From the NCBI GenBank assembly GCA_017461565.1, contig JAFTXQ010000008.1, positions 1-33,611 of the forward strand: a stretch of DNA of 33,611 nucleotides, read 5' to 3'. Of the stretch, positions 22,488 to 30,943 are shown piece by piece; position 1 is the first letter of the stretch; every line of letters starts with the position of its first letter. The DNA is from Oscillospiraceae bacterium. GTDB taxonomy: Bacteria; Bacillota; Clostridia; Oscillospirales; Ruminococcaceae. The notes below the pieces were generated by a model. The model saw only the letters and a program-made list of their open reading frames with translations, did not search any database and was not told the DNA's origin. A program made the translations under genes and the position numbers.

Positions 22488-22820
22488 TCACATTTTTGTA
22501 CATTTTTTATTTTCGTCAAAGAATTTGGCGATATTATCTATCGTTTTTTCGTCGTTTTTAACAAAACCCCAGCGTCTGAGCTGCTGAAGCTGTTCACCCT
22601 CCTCAAAATCGAAGCGTGCCTTTTCAACGCCGTGAAGATCCATAAGGTTGAGGATGGCTCTTACAAGACCGTCAACGAAAAAGTCATCGCACTGAAGCTC
22701 ATCGAAAACGAAGGTGTCGCCGCAAAGCACGCCTGCGCATTTTCCGAGGCTCTTTCCGTTTTCGGAGGCGTTGAACTCTATCTTCTCTGTATTCTGCTTG
22801 TTCTGAAGTATCTCTATCAT
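22488..22820 (-). CDS. GNAT-like small protein
   Basis: A 110-residue protein. The order GKCAGVLCGDTFVFDELQCD, then a helix FVDGLVRAILNLMDLHGVE and LQQLRRWGFV resembles the second half of the GNAT acetyltransferase fold: strand, long cofactor helix, final strand with a GF motif. The usual Q/RxxGxG/A acetyl-CoA loop is replaced by DDFFVDG, so catalytic activity is doubtful. AAGGGGG precedes the ATG. It starts 14 bp after rluB, so it is the last gene of the conserved leftward operon. Function unknown. Confidence 0.6.
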   Translation of the reverse strand: MIEILQNKQNTEKIEFNASENGKSLGKCAGVLCGDTFVFDELQCDDFFVDGLVRAILNLMDLHGVEKARFDFEEGEQLQQLRRWGFVKNDEKTIDNIAKFFDENKKCTKM

Positions 22821-22833
22821 TTTATGTACCCCC

Positions 22834-23580
22834 TTATCTTCCCTGCTTTACGCCCTTGCCGACAGCGGTGCGAAGCCTTCTCAGCTCGTCCTTTGTGAGG
22901 TCACGGTACTCGCCGGGCTTCAGCATTCCAAGCTTTACGCCGCCGATAGCCACTCTGCGCAGTCTGCCTACCTGTAGTCCCACTGCGTCGCACATACGGC
23001 GTATCTGACGGTTCCTGCCCTCCTTGATGATGAAGCGCAGCACCGTGCGCTCGGGCTCCTCCGTCAGTACCTCAACGGTACAGGGCAGGGTCACAGCGCC
23101 GTCGTCCAGCTCCACGCCCGACATGAGGGTATTGAGCTGCTCCTCGTTCACCCTGCCGTCGATCGTAACACGGTAGGTCTTTGCGACATGGCGTGAGGGG
23201 TGCATGATGTCGTTTGCAAACTCGCCGTCGTTCGTGAATATTAGCAGACCCTCGGAGTTGCGGTCAAGCCTGCCCACGGGGTACACACGCTCCCTTACGT
23301 CTGTAAGGAGCTCTGCGGCGATCTTTCTTCCCTTTTCGTCAGCCATCGAGGTAACGTAGCCCCTCGGCTTGTTGAGTATGATATAACGCTTCTCGGCACG
23401 CTCGGCAGGGATGATGTCCTCGCCGACCTTGATAAGATCGTTGCGGGGGTCTGCCTTGTCGCCGAGGGAGCAGCCCCTGCCGTTCACCGTGACAAGTCCC
23501 GAGGAGATGTACTCCTCAGCCTTTCTGCGTGAGCAGTAGCCGCTGTCTGCGATTATCTTCTGTATCCTTATCTTTTCCAT
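22834..23580 (-). CDS. rluB: RsuA/RluB-family rRNA pseudouridine synthase
   Basis: A 248-residue enzyme converting a uridine of 23S rRNA to pseudouridine. An S4 RNA-binding domain (IRIQKIIADSGYCSRRKAEE, about 4-62) is followed by the synthase domain with KPRGYVTS, the catalytic Asp in GRLDRNSEGLLIFTNDG, and the conserved GRNRQIRRM loop. The C-terminus is basic (RRLRTAVGKGVKQGR). The length is normal for the family. GGAGG precedes the ATG. It belongs to the conserved scpA-scpB-ytfJ-dacF-rluB order. The exact target base is inferred from the RluB family; RsuA-type 16S specificity is less likely. Confidence 0.93.
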   Translation of the reverse strand: MEKIRIQKIIADSGYCSRRKAEEYISSGLVTVNGRGCSLGDKADPRNDLIKVGEDIIPAERAEKRYIILNKPRGYVTSMADEKGRKIAAELLTDVRERVYPVGRLDRNSEGLLIFTNDGEFANDIMHPSRHVAKTYRVTIDGRVNEEQLNTLMSGVELDDGAVTLPCTVEVLTEEPERTVLRFIIKEGRNRQIRRMCDAVGLQVGRLRRVAIGGVKLGMLKPGEYRDLTKDELRRLRTAVGKGVKQGR

Positions 23581-23662
23581 AATGTTTTACCTCCGTCTCC
23601 CGACGAGTTTATTTTAACGGCAGCACATCGGCATATCCGTGCGCCGCCGTCATGTTCTGTAT

Positions 23663-24790
23663 TCAAATATAGATACCGACAGCCGCCAGTATCCTCTGCC
23701 ACAGCGAAAGCTGTTCATCTGCGACAGTGACGCTGCTTTCGGCGTACAGCGGACAGGTCTTTACCACCCTGCCGTCTATGCTGAACTCCATACGCCCCAG
23801 CTGCTCGCCACGCCTCACGCTGCCGTAGATAAACCTCGGCAGGTACACCTTGCGTATCAGCCGCTCACGCTGCCCCGCCATAAGCGAGACAGTATCCTGC
23901 TCGGCGTACACCGCAACGCTCTGTCCCGTGCCCGCAACCGCAACACGCTCGCCGCAGGAAAGCTCCAGCGGGTAGCTGTGCACCTGCGAAAAGCCGTAGT
24001 CCAGCATCTTTGTGTGGTCGTTCCAGTCGTCGCCTGCGTTGAGGGTCACAGCGATAAGCGTGACCCCGTCACGCTCCGCCGCCGAAACAAGGCAGCGCCG
24101 TGCATTGTCTGTAAAGCCTGTCTTTACGCCGATAGCGCCCTCGTATCGGGTCAGCATCTTGTTGGAATTGTAGAGAGTGCGCATATACGGCGGGTTGCCG
24201 TACTCCACCTCGGCGGAGGAGCAGCACACTATCTCACGGAACGTCTCGTTCTCCATCGCATAAGCGGTGAGCGCCGCAAGATCCCTTGCGGTGGTGTAGT
24301 GCCCGTCTGCGTCAAGTCCCGAGGGAGTGACGAAATGCGTTGAGGAGAGCGAAAGCTGCTGCGCTTTCTCGTTCATAAGCTCCACAAAGCCGCCTATGCT
24401 GCCGCCTACCGACACCGCCGCCGCATTCGCCGCATCGTTGCCCGAGGGCAGAAGTATGCCGTAAAGCAGATCACGCCTTGAGACACGGTCGCCCTCACGC
24501 AGTCCCATGGAGGTGCCCTCCACCATGATGGCATAGCTGTCCACCGTGAACTCGCTGTCAAGGTCGCCCGCCTCGATGGTGAGGATGGCGGTCATTATCT
24601 TTGTGGTGCTCGCCATGGCACGCTGTGCGTCGGCGTTCTTTTCATAGATGACGGCGCCTGTGTCCGCCTCGATAAGTATGGCGCTGACCGCCGAGATGTC
24701 GGCAGGTCTCGCCCATACGTAAGCCGCAGTGATCTGAGAGACCATTGCGGCAAGCATTAAAGATGCAGCTGCGATCAACCTTTTTTTCAT
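23663..24790 (-). CDS. dacF: D-alanyl-D-alanine carboxypeptidase (DacF/PBP5 type)
   Basis: A 375-residue exported serine peptidase (S11) trimming the terminal D-Ala of peptidoglycan stem peptides. The signal peptide (1-27) ends in AYVWA. The catalytic motifs are SxxK in ASTTKIMTA (Ser about 61), SGN in LLPSGNDAA and KTG in GVKTGFTDNARR. A C-terminal beta domain (about 280-360) and a final amphipathic helix (LSLWQRILAAVGIYI) would hold it at the membrane, as in PBP5. CAGGAGTG precedes the ATG. In sporulating Firmicutes DacF neighbours spore-maturation genes, which fits the adjacent ytfJ. Confidence 0.93.
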   Translation of the reverse strand: MKKRLIAAASLMLAAMVSQITAAYVWARPADISAVSAILIEADTGAVIYEKNADAQRAMASTTKIMTAILTIEAGDLDSEFTVDSYAIMVEGTSMGLREGDRVSRRDLLYGILLPSGNDAANAAAVSVGGSIGGFVELMNEKAQQLSLSSTHFVTPSGLDADGHYTTARDLAALTAYAMENETFREIVCCSSAEVEYGNPPYMRTLYNSNKMLTRYEGAIGVKTGFTDNARRCLVSAAERDGVTLIAVTLNAGDDWNDHTKMLDYGFSQVHSYPLELSCGERVAVAGTGQSVAVYAEQDTVSLMAGQRERLIRKVYLPRFIYGSVRRGEQLGRMEFSIDGRVVKTCPLYAESSVTVADEQLSLWQRILAAVGIYI

Positions 24791-24866
24791 AAAAGCACTC
24801 CTGTACGTTTATTTTCAGTGCTAGGATGTGCAGAAAAAGGAAGAATATACAGCTATTTCATGGATG

Positions 24867-25280
24867 TTATTCGCTTACTTCCGTATCGGCAGCAGCTTCC
24901 TCGCCGCCGTTGTTCTTCTTGTCGATAAAGCCCTTGATCTTGTCGATGATGCTGGGAAGTGCGTCAACAACGCCGTCGATGGGGCTGCCCTTTGCGCCAA
25001 GCTCCATAAGCTTCACGTCGCCGTCCTTCTTGATGACGATGAAAGCAACGGGCTTAACGGTAACGCCTGCGCCCGAGCCGCCTGCAAATCTGTCGTTTGC
25101 CTGTGTGGGGAGATCGCTGCCGCCCGAAACAAATCCGAAGGAAACCTTGGATACGGGGATAACGATGGTGCCGTCAGGCGCACTGATGGGATCGCCGATG
25201 ATGGTGTTTACATCGGTCATCTCGTGGATCTTGTCCATGGAAATGCCCATTACACCTTCGATTGGATGCTTGTCGTTCAT
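24867..25280 (-). CDS. ytfJ: GerW/YtfJ-family sporulation protein
   Basis: A 137-residue soluble protein of the YtfJ family. It starts HPIEGVMGISMDKIHEMTDV, then NTIIGDPISAPDGTIVIPVS, VSFGFVSGGSD and a Gly-rich loop before GAGVTVKPVAFIVI, all hallmarks of the family. The tail (about 115-137) is acidic and variable. In B. subtilis the homologue (GerW) is made in the forespore and is needed for germination; in ruminococci, many of which are not seen to sporulate, the role is less clear. AAAGGAG precedes the ATG. It is 33 bp after the DUF2953 gene. Confidence 0.93.
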   Translation of the reverse strand: MNDKHPIEGVMGISMDKIHEMTDVNTIIGDPISAPDGTIVIPVSKVSFGFVSGGSDLPTQANDRFAGGSGAGVTVKPVAFIVIKKDGDVKLMELGAKGSPIDGVVDALPSIIDKIKGFIDKKNNGGEEAAADTEVSE

Positions 25281-25313
25281 AATAAAAACTCCTTTCGGTC
25301 TTTACGGTTGATG

Positions 25314-26336
25314 TTATTTATTCTTGTCCTTGCGGATCTGTTTTGCTATCTTCTTTCTGGACTTCTTATCAGCCTTCTTGTCTGCGCTGTTGCCACGGAT
25401 CCTGCCGATGTAGCCCTTGATCTTACTGCTCCTCAGCGCCCTCACGATGAGCCTTCCGAGGAACGTGAAAGCAAATGCCAGTGCGGTCAGCGCACTCATC
25501 TTCACAGTGCAGGAGCAGAGCACGGTGGTCTCCTCCGAGTCGAACGCAACGTCTATCTTGGCGTGCGGTCTTTTAAGCTTGAAGAACGTATCGAAAAAGC
25601 CGAACGCATTGCCTATCAGCAGGTTCATCCTGCCGAAATTGAGCGCCGCCTTTGCGGCGTCCTCGCCGCCGCACACCATCTCGATATCGAGATCGCATAT
25701 CTTTATGCGCTTCAGCAGCTTTTTCAGCGGCTTTTTAAGGCTGTCCACGAACACCTTCACAAGCTCGAATATCTCGGGAAGGGTCGGCATATTGGGATTT
25801 TTCTCCTTGGGACCCTTCTCCTTTTTCTTCTCTTGCTTTTCAGCAGACTTGTCGGAGGGCTTTTCTTCGGCTGTTCCCTGCCCTGTGGCTTCCGCCTTGG
25901 AGGCAGCTTCTGCCTTGGAGGCGGCTTCTGCCTTGGGGGCGGCTTCTGCCTTGGGAGCGGCTTCCGCCATGGGGGCGGCTTCCGCCATGGGGGCGGCTTC
26001 TGCCTTGGGGGCGGCTTCCGCCATGGGGGCAGCTTCTGCCTTTTTGGGGGTGACGGTAGCCGATGCAGCCGCCTGCGCATGAGCACCCGAGCCTGCCGCA
26101 GCACCCGAAGCCACAGCCTGTACGTCGGTCCTTGCGGACTTTTCAGGCTTGTGCTTCTTCTCCTTTTTTGGCTTCTGAGGTATCCTGAATATCGTGATGA
26201 AAAGGTACCTGACCCTTAACCGGATATCATCTGCGTAATCGAAGCTTATCACAACGGGAATAGCCAGCAGAACTATTATAAACAGTATGATGCTGCCTGC
26301 AATTATCCAGCCCGTTAGGATCACCACCTTTGCCAT
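25314..26336 (-). CDS. DUF2953 membrane protein with hexapeptide repeats
   Basis: A 340-residue protein. An N-terminal membrane helix (about 8-31) is followed by FDYADDIRLRVRYLFITIFR, the start of DUF2953. The domain is then split by an Ala/Lys/Glu-rich insert of about 110 residues. The insert holds AEAAPM/AEAAPK/AEAASK hexapeptides at residues 100-150. The domain resumes at about 185 (EIFELVKVFVDSLKKPLKKL, IKICDLDIEMVCGGEDAAKA), with a second hydrophobic helix near 287-307 and a very basic tail. DUF2953 proteins stand beside ytfJ and scpB in many clostridia; function unknown. The ATG directly abuts a hairpin containing the scpB stop codon and has no free ribosome site of its own. Confidence 0.85.
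   Translation of the reverse strand: MAKVVILTGWIIAGSIILFIIVLLAIPVVISFDYADDIRLRVRYLFITIFRIPQKPKKEKKHKPEKSARTDVQAVASGAAAGSGAHAQAAASATVTPKKAEAAPMAEAAPKAEAAPMAEAAPMAEAAPKAEAAPKAEAASKAEAASKAEATGQGTAEEKPSDKSAEKQEKKKEKGPKEKNPNMPTLPEIFELVKVFVDSLKKPLKKLLKRIKICDLDIEMVCGGEDAAKAALNFGRMNLLIGNAFGFFDTFFKLKRPHAKIDVAFDSEETTVLCSCTVKMSALTALAFAFTFLGRLIVRALRSSKIKGYIGRIRGNSADKKADKKSRKKIAKQIRKDKNK
25887..26039. repeat. 18-bp coding minisatellite in the DUF2953 gene
   Basis: About eight and a half 18-bp units encode AEAAPM, AEAAPK and AEAASK hexapeptides. Unit length is a multiple of three, so slippage would change length without breaking the frame. Confidence 0.85.
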
Positions 26337-26356
26337 CGGGAGCTGTCAGTCTCCCG
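26337..26356 (-). promoter_or_regulatory. Hairpin coupling scpB stop to DUF2953 start
   Basis: CGGGAG (26337-26342) pairs with CTCCCG (26351-26356). The 8-nt loop contains the scpB stop codon (26346-26348) and the downstream ATG (26334-26336) begins right at the stem. The GGGAG that could act as ribosome site lies inside the stem. Confidence 0.5.
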
Positions 26357-26909
26357 AAAACGTCATTTCCTCATATTCGTCAAAATCTATCTGGCCGCTG
26401 CTGTCGGGTATTGGAGGAAGCCCCCCGATATCCGTCATGCCGAAGCAGCGCAGAAAGTTCTCCGTCGTCTTATATGCTATCGGACGGCCGGGCAGGTCAA
26501 GCCTGCCGTACTCCTCAAGCAGCCCACGCTCTGCGAGGTTGTTGACAACGCTTGAGCTGTCAACGCCCCTCACCTGCTCCACAAAGCCCTTTGTGACAGG
26601 CTGATTGTAGGCGATTATCGCAAGCACCTCAAGCGCCGCCTGCGACAGCGGAGTCTGGCGCTTTGTCTCGATAGCGCTCTTTATCTTCGGTGCGAACTCG
26701 GGGCGTGTCATCATCTGGTAGCTGTCGCCCAGTCTTGAGATGCACAGTGCGCTCTCCTGCTCGCTGTAACGGTCGTTGAGACGGTCTATTATCTTTTCGA
26801 CGGTCTCCTTTTCTATCTCTGCGGCGGACGCAAGCTTGTCAAGCTCTATCGGCTCTCCGCAGGCGAAAAGTATCGCCTCCACCGCCGCCATTCCCTCGGA
26901 AAATTTCAT
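26346..26909 (-). CDS. scpB: Segregation and condensation protein B
   Basis: A 187-residue subunit of the SMC-ScpAB condensin that organises and separates chromosomes. Two winged-helix domains are visible: the N-terminal one from EGMAAVEAILFACGEPIELD, and the second from LSQAALEVLAIIAYNQPVTK with the signature IRGVDSS-like QVRGVDSSSVVNNLAERGLL. Length is typical. The start ATG overlaps the scpA stop by 4 bp (ATGA), so the two are translationally coupled, as is usual. Confidence 0.95.
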   Translation of the reverse strand: MKFSEGMAAVEAILFACGEPIELDKLASAAEIEKETVEKIIDRLNDRYSEQESALCISRLGDSYQMMTRPEFAPKIKSAIETKRQTPLSQAALEVLAIIAYNQPVTKGFVEQVRGVDSSSVVNNLAERGLLEEYGRLDLPGRPIAYKTTENFLRCFGMTDIGGLPPIPDSSGQIDFDEYEEMTFSGD

Positions 26910-27622
26910 GCTTGTGCTTCCTCCTTGTCGGCACGGGTCGCCATACGGATGCTGTTTCCGTCCTCCGAAATAACTATGCGCCCCTGCTTTGAAAGCTCCA
27001 GTATCGCAAGGAACATCGCAACCTCGTGCGAGCGCTCCCTGCCGCCGTAAAGCTCGTCCATCGTAACACTGCCCTTGCGGCGCAGACTCTTCAGCACCGT
27101 CATTATCCCCGTGAACACGGTGACGTAGCTCTTGGCAACTATCGGCTTTATGGACTTGGGACGGTAGGACGCCTTTTTGCGCCCCCTGTCCGTGACAGCG
27201 CCGAGGGCAAGCAGCAGCTCCTCGGGCTGGTGTGATCTGTTATACGAGCGGTCCGTCTCTATCTCCATCTGCTGGCGCACGAAGATGCAGTCGCCCTGAA
27301 AGCGCTTTTTGAGGCGCTCCGCCATGGTCTTGCACAGTGCGTACTCGATAAGTGCGCCCTGAAGCTCCTTTTTGAGCTCCTCCGCCTCCTCCTTCGGAAG
27401 CAGTGCGGCGGATTTGATCAGGATAAGGCGTGCCGCCATCTCCAGAAACTCCGAGGTGACCTCAAGGTCGGCCTCCGTCATGCGCTCAAGGTACAGCATG
27501 AACTGCTCCAGCAGTATGCTTATCTCGATGTCCTGTATGTTGAGCTTGTGCTTCTGTATCAGCGACAGCATAAGGTCCAGCGGACCCTCGAACACCTCAA
27601 GCTTAAAGCTAAGTTCCTCCAT
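26906..27622 (-). CDS. scpA: Segregation and condensation protein A (kleisin)
   Basis: A 238-residue kleisin linking the SMC dimer heads. It starts FKLEVFEGPLDLMLSLIQKH with the conserved FEGPLDLLL motif, then INIQDIEI-like NIQDIEISILLEQFMLYLER and an acidic helix after LIKSAALLPKEEAEELKKEL. The C-terminal winged helix ends AMFLAILELSKQGRIVISED, with the family's FLAxLELxK signature. It lies 6 bp after the M50 protease gene and overlaps scpB by 4 bp. Confidence 0.95.
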   Translation of the reverse strand: MEELSFKLEVFEGPLDLMLSLIQKHKLNIQDIEISILLEQFMLYLERMTEADLEVTSEFLEMAARLILIKSAALLPKEEAEELKKELQGALIEYALCKTMAERLKKRFQGDCIFVRQQMEIETDRSYNRSHQPEELLLALGAVTDRGRKKASYRPKSIKPIVAKSYVTVFTGIMTVLKSLRRKGSVTMDELYGGRERSHEVAMFLAILELSKQGRIVISEDGNSIRMATRADKEEAQA

Positions 27623-27628
27623 CTGTCA

Positions 27629-28333
27629 TCAACCCACAAAGAAGGACGCCTTGTCAAGCAGCCACACCACGCAGTCGGTAAGGAAGCTGAGCGGAACATC
27701 CAGCACGCCGAATATCAGCAGCGCAAAGAACACCCAGTGGATGACCTGTCCGTAGCGCTCCATGAACACGATGCCCTTCGTGGGCAGGAAGCTGTAAAGT
27801 ATCTTGGAGCCGTCAAACGGAGGGATGGGAAGCAGGTTGAACACCGCAAGGTAGATGTTGAGGTGCACCACCAGTCCGATAGCTGACCAGACATACAGCA
27901 TAGCCATGTTGCTGACCGACATCAGCACGATCTTTGAAATGATAAGGAACACATAAGCGAGTATGATATTCGCCAGAGGTCCTGCAAGCGAAGTGAGCGC
28001 AAGCGCCGTCCTGCCTTTCACCTTGCTACAGCGTGAAACATTTACAGGCACAGGCTTCGCCCAGCCGATGCAGCAGAAGCACATCACGATTGCGCCCGTC
28101 GGGTCGATATGTGCAAAGGGATTGAGTGTGAGCCTGCCCTCACGGTCTGCGGTATCGTCGCCCAGTATCTTTGCCATAAGTCCGTGGGCGCACTCATGTA
28201 TCGGGAATACCACAAATATCACCACTGCCACCGCAAAAAACGAGATAACCACTGTCTCAAGCGAAGTCCTGCCTGCCATCCAGTCCAGCAGTTCAAATAT
28301 CGGGCCTTTTATTCTTTCTATGGGATCGTTCAT
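27629..28333 (-). CDS. Site-2 protease-like M50 metalloprotease
   Basis: A 234-residue integral-membrane protease. The zinc motif HExxH reads HECAH within VFPIHECAHGLMAKILGDDT, preceded by a membrane helix (about 21-42). The second motif is NLLPIPPFDGSK, the NxxPxxxxDG of S2P enzymes, where Asp is the third zinc ligand. Four to five helices are visible and no PDZ domain, as in the YwhC/FtsH-independent Rip-type group located next to scpA in Firmicutes. AAAGGAG precedes the ATG. It is the first gene of the conserved leftward operon. Substrate unknown. Confidence 0.92.
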   Translation of the reverse strand: MNDPIERIKGPIFELLDWMAGRTSLETVVISFFAVAVVIFVVFPIHECAHGLMAKILGDDTADREGRLTLNPFAHIDPTGAIVMCFCCIGWAKPVPVNVSRCSKVKGRTALALTSLAGPLANIILAYVFLIISKIVLMSVSNMAMLYVWSAIGLVVHLNIYLAVFNLLPIPPFDGSKILYSFLPTKGIVFMERYGQVIHWVFFALLIFGVLDVPLSFLTDCVVWLLDKASFFVG

Positions 28334-28435
28334 CTGTAACTCCTTTGCTAACGAAGGTCTGTCTATCTATTATTGAACACAGACGCCAAACGTAAACGCA
28401 CGTCTGCGAAAACAGATTTATAAATATTCCATATT

Positions 28436-28464
28436 ATTATAACCGATATTGAGATTTTTTTCAA
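28436..28464 (-). promoter_or_regulatory. Promoter of the M50-scpAB-ytfJ-dacF-rluB operon
   Basis: On the minus strand TTGAAA (28459-28464) and TATAAT (28436-28441) are 17 bp apart. The predicted start is near 28429, about 96 nt before the protease ATG. CAGACG/CGTCTG (28380-28385 with 28401-28406) forms an operator-like inverted repeat in the leader. Confidence 0.75.
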
Positions 28465-28575
28465 GGGGTGAAATGAAATTACACAGTATTTTCATCTTTG
28501 ATACGGGGAGTTGATATGTTGTGCCGTGGAGCTTTACAACACGACATGGCGTTATCCCCCCCACGTCGCAAAAAA

Positions 28576-28820
28576 ACGACCCATGGAAGCTACATGGGTC
28601 GTGAGACCGTCGAAAAAGTCCCGTCGGGACTTTTCCGCCGAAACATCCGCACTGCCCGCACTCGTTGGCGGTGATACCGCCAACTCGCACAGTTGTGCGG
28701 ATAGAAGTGTTTTTTGGCGTGGCAGAGCCACACCAAAAAAGCAATAAAAAAATGCCCGCTGTGCGGGCATCAACCAGGTTTTTCGACAGGCAGACGACCC
28801 ATGGAAGCTGCATGGGTCGT
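28576..28820. repeat. Array of stem-loops bounded by twin ACGACCCATG palindromes
   Basis: Two near-identical 27-bp palindromes (28576-28602 and 28794-28820; 10-bp stems, 7-nt loops) enclose further hairpins: AAGTCCC/GGGACTT near 28617, ATCCGCAC/GTGCGGAT (28645-28652 with 28694-28701) nested around GTTGGCGGT/ACCGCCAAC (28664-28672 with 28676-28684), TTTTTTGG...CCAAAAAA near 28711-28741, and ATGCCCGC/GCGGGCAT. No coding function is evident; it resembles a small non-autonomous palindromic element. Confidence 0.65.
28752..28770 (-). terminator. Terminator of the MCP gene
   Basis: ATGCCCGC-TGT-GCGGGCAT is a perfect 8-bp stem followed on the minus strand by a run of seven T. It is 88 bp beyond the MCP stop. 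Confidence 0.75.
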
Positions 28821-28857
28821 CTTTTATCAAACTGCTGCCGGGCTATCGGCATGGCTG

Positions 28858-30792
28858 TCAGTGGTTCATAAACCTTGTAAGCATATCCTGGAGGTTGCCT
28901 GCCTGCATACTCAGCCTGTCGCTGGACGCAGCGCTTTCCTGTGCGGAAGCCGCAGTAGCACGCACGATATCCTCTATGGCGTTTATCTTCTCCGAAACAG
29001 TTCTGACATCATCAGCCTGCGCCTCGGAAGCCTCGGATATCTTCACGATAAGACTGTTTACGTTCTCTACGCCCTCGGATACGGTGATAAGCGCAGCCTC
29101 GGTCTCAGCTGCAAGACGGGAGCCCTTCTCCACTGCCTCTCCTGTTCCGCTGATAAGCTGATTGGTGTTCTGTACAGCCTCGGCAGACTTGGAGGCAAGG
29201 TTCCTTACCTCGTCCGCTACAACTGCGAAGCCCTTGCCCGCTTCACCTGCTCTTGCAGCCTCGATAGCGGCGTTGAGCGCAAGGATGTTTGTCTGGAATG
29301 CGATGTCATCGATAGTCTTTACGATCTTTACTATCTCCTGAGCCTTGTCGTTGATGTCGTTCATCGACTCAAGCAGCTCCGTCATGCGGCGGTTACACTC
29401 CACAACATTGTCAGATGTAATGCCCGACTGAGCCTGTGCGGACTCCGCAGAGGCTGCGTTCTCGTTGATCTGTGTAACAAGGTTCTCGATAAGGCCCGTA
29501 AGCTCGTCGATGGTCCTGGACTGCTCGCTTACGCCATCGGCAAGAGCGCCCGAGGACGCCGCAACATCTGCGGAGCCGAGAGACACCTCATTGGAAGCGT
29601 GATCGATACCGCCGATGATCTCACGGAGCTTGTCGGAGATGTTGATGACCGACTCCCTGATCTTTGCAAAATCGCCCACATAGCTGCCGTTGAACTCGAT
29701 GTCAAAGTTACCGTGAGCCAGCTTGTCAAGGTTGCTGCTGATATCGTTTATGTAGCCCGTCCATACCTGATTGGTCTCGGAGATGCTCTCGCAAAGGTCG
29801 CTTATGCTGTCGTTTGCGTAATAGGTAGGAGTATATCTGAGGTTGCCGCTCTTCATGTCGGCAGCGGCAGCGGTAAGCTCGTCAACAGGCTTGATGAACC
29901 TTTTAATGAGCAGAGAGATGACGAAGATGGACACCACGGCAGAGCATACTATTATAGCGAACATCGTGAGCATCACGCCCATGATCTCAGAAATATACTC
30001 AGAGGAATTTACTGCATAAAGATAATACCATCCCGTGGAGGATATCCTTGCAGGCGCAAAACAGGTGGAGATACCGTTGTAGTCGGCAGCTTTGATAACA
30101 GAAAAGTCGTTGTTTGTGATATTTGTCACAAGAACCGAGTATGCAGGGATGTCCGTAAGAGCGGTGACGCTTGAGGAGCCGTCGTCATTTGCTTTGGGCA
30201 TATACTCCTCGTTGCCGTGTACGATAATGTTGAAGCTGCTGTCGGCAAGCATGGGGTATGCGTTGTCGAATATCTTTATGCTGTTGGTGACCTCTGCGAG
30301 ATAGTCGGCGTAGATATCGGCGCCCATAACGAAATCAAGAGAGCCGTCAGCCTTGTAGAAAGCTCTTGAGACAGTCATTACAAGCTTGCCGGTGTTATGA
30401 TCGATATAGGGAGATGTGCAGGTATAACCGCCCTCGGCTGCGAGGGTAGCCTTGTACCAGTCACGCTGTGTGACATCAAAATCCTCGGGAAGCACGGTCT
30501 TGCTTGCGAAAAGAGTGATCTCGCCCGGGATGACCACATAGCGGTCAACCGTGTCGGAGGAGTTTTTTGAAGCAAGAAAATCCTCGATCTCGGCATTCGT
30601 CATAGTGTTGAGACCGTCATTATACTGGATGGAATCGCCGAAATAGGCTATCGTCTGCTCCTGAGTATCTATCCAGCTGTCAAACTCCAGCGCCTTTGCC
30701 GAAAGCGTAGCGGATATCTCGTTGTTGATGCGCTGATCCAGCGTCTGTCTGAACAAAAAGAACGAAACTACCGCAATAAGCGCAAACACCAC
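28858..30792 (-). CDS. Methyl-accepting chemotaxis protein, 5' end broken
   Basis: Membrane chemoreceptor of 644 residues from the GTG at 30790. Part of TM1 ([13 protein letters not shown]) precedes an extracellular dCache-like domain (about 30-270), TM2 (about 270-295), a HAMP linker ([20 protein letters not shown]) and a signalling coiled coil with the conserved tip [20 protein letters not shown] and [19 protein letters not shown]. Upstream the frame continues only as [11 protein letters not shown] back to a TAA at 30826-30828. Relatives begin with a longer cytosolic tail and full TM1, and no ribosome site precedes the GTG. The gene therefore seems to have lost its start and promoter to a rearrangement; it may be a pseudogene. 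A good terminator follows. Ligand unknown. Confidence 0.8.
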   Translation of the reverse strand: MVFALIAVVSFFLFRQTLDQRINNEISATLSAKALEFDSWIDTQEQTIAYFGDSIQYNDGLNTMTNAEIEDFLASKNSSDTVDRYVVIPGEITLFASKTVLPEDFDVTQRDWYKATLAAEGGYTCTSPYIDHNTGKLVMTVSRAFYKADGSLDFVMGADIYADYLAEVTNSIKIFDNAYPMLADSSFNIIVHGNEEYMPKANDDGSSSVTALTDIPAYSVLVTNITNNDFSVIKAADYNGISTCFAPARISSTGWYYLYAVNSSEYISEIMGVMLTMFAIIVCSAVVSIFVISLLIKRFIKPVDELTAAAADMKSGNLRYTPTYYANDSISDLCESISETNQVWTGYINDISSNLDKLAHGNFDIEFNGSYVGDFAKIRESVINISDKLREIIGGIDHASNEVSLGSADVAASSGALADGVSEQSRTIDELTGLIENLVTQINENAASAESAQAQSGITSDNVVECNRRMTELLESMNDINDKAQEIVKIVKTIDDIAFQTNILALNAAIEAARAGEAGKGFAVVADEVRNLASKSAEAVQNTNQLISGTGEAVEKGSRLAAETEAALITVSEGVENVNSLIVKISEASEAQADDVRTVSEKINAIEDIVRATAASAQESAASSDRLSMQAGNLQDMLTRFMNH

Positions 30793-30900
30793 GCTTATGA
30801 TAACAACGATAGCAAGGGTAAGCCTTTAGGGTAATTACCATATAGAAGTATTCACAAATTCTAATGTTTATTGACTAAACGGTGGCTAATGAAACAAACA

Positions 30901-30930
30901 GAGCAGTATCGCTTGATTGCGGTACTGCTC
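30901..30930. terminator. Terminator of the cysteine cluster
   Basis: GAGCAGTATCGC (30901-30912) pairs with GCGGTACTGCTC (30919-30930) with one mismatch. It is followed by TTGTTTTT on plus and TGTTTGTTT on minus, so it is bidirectional. It lies 14 bp beyond the stop of the YczE-like gene. The gap 30826-30900 holds nothing else recognisable. Confidence 0.75.
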
Positions 30931-30943
30931 TTGTTTTTATATA

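Noticed and set aside
24828-26219. Plus-strand open frame with Gly-Phe-Cys repeats
   Set aside because: It is the complement of ytfJ and of the minisatellite in the DUF2953 gene; the repeats mirror AEAAPM codons.
28418-28852. Minus-strand frame with repeated DPCSFHGS
   Set aside because: The repetition comes from the twin ACGACCCATG palindromes and no protein family is recognisable.
28714-30174. Plus-strand open frame (486 residues)
   Set aside because: It is antisense to the MCP coding region and begins inside the stem-loop array.
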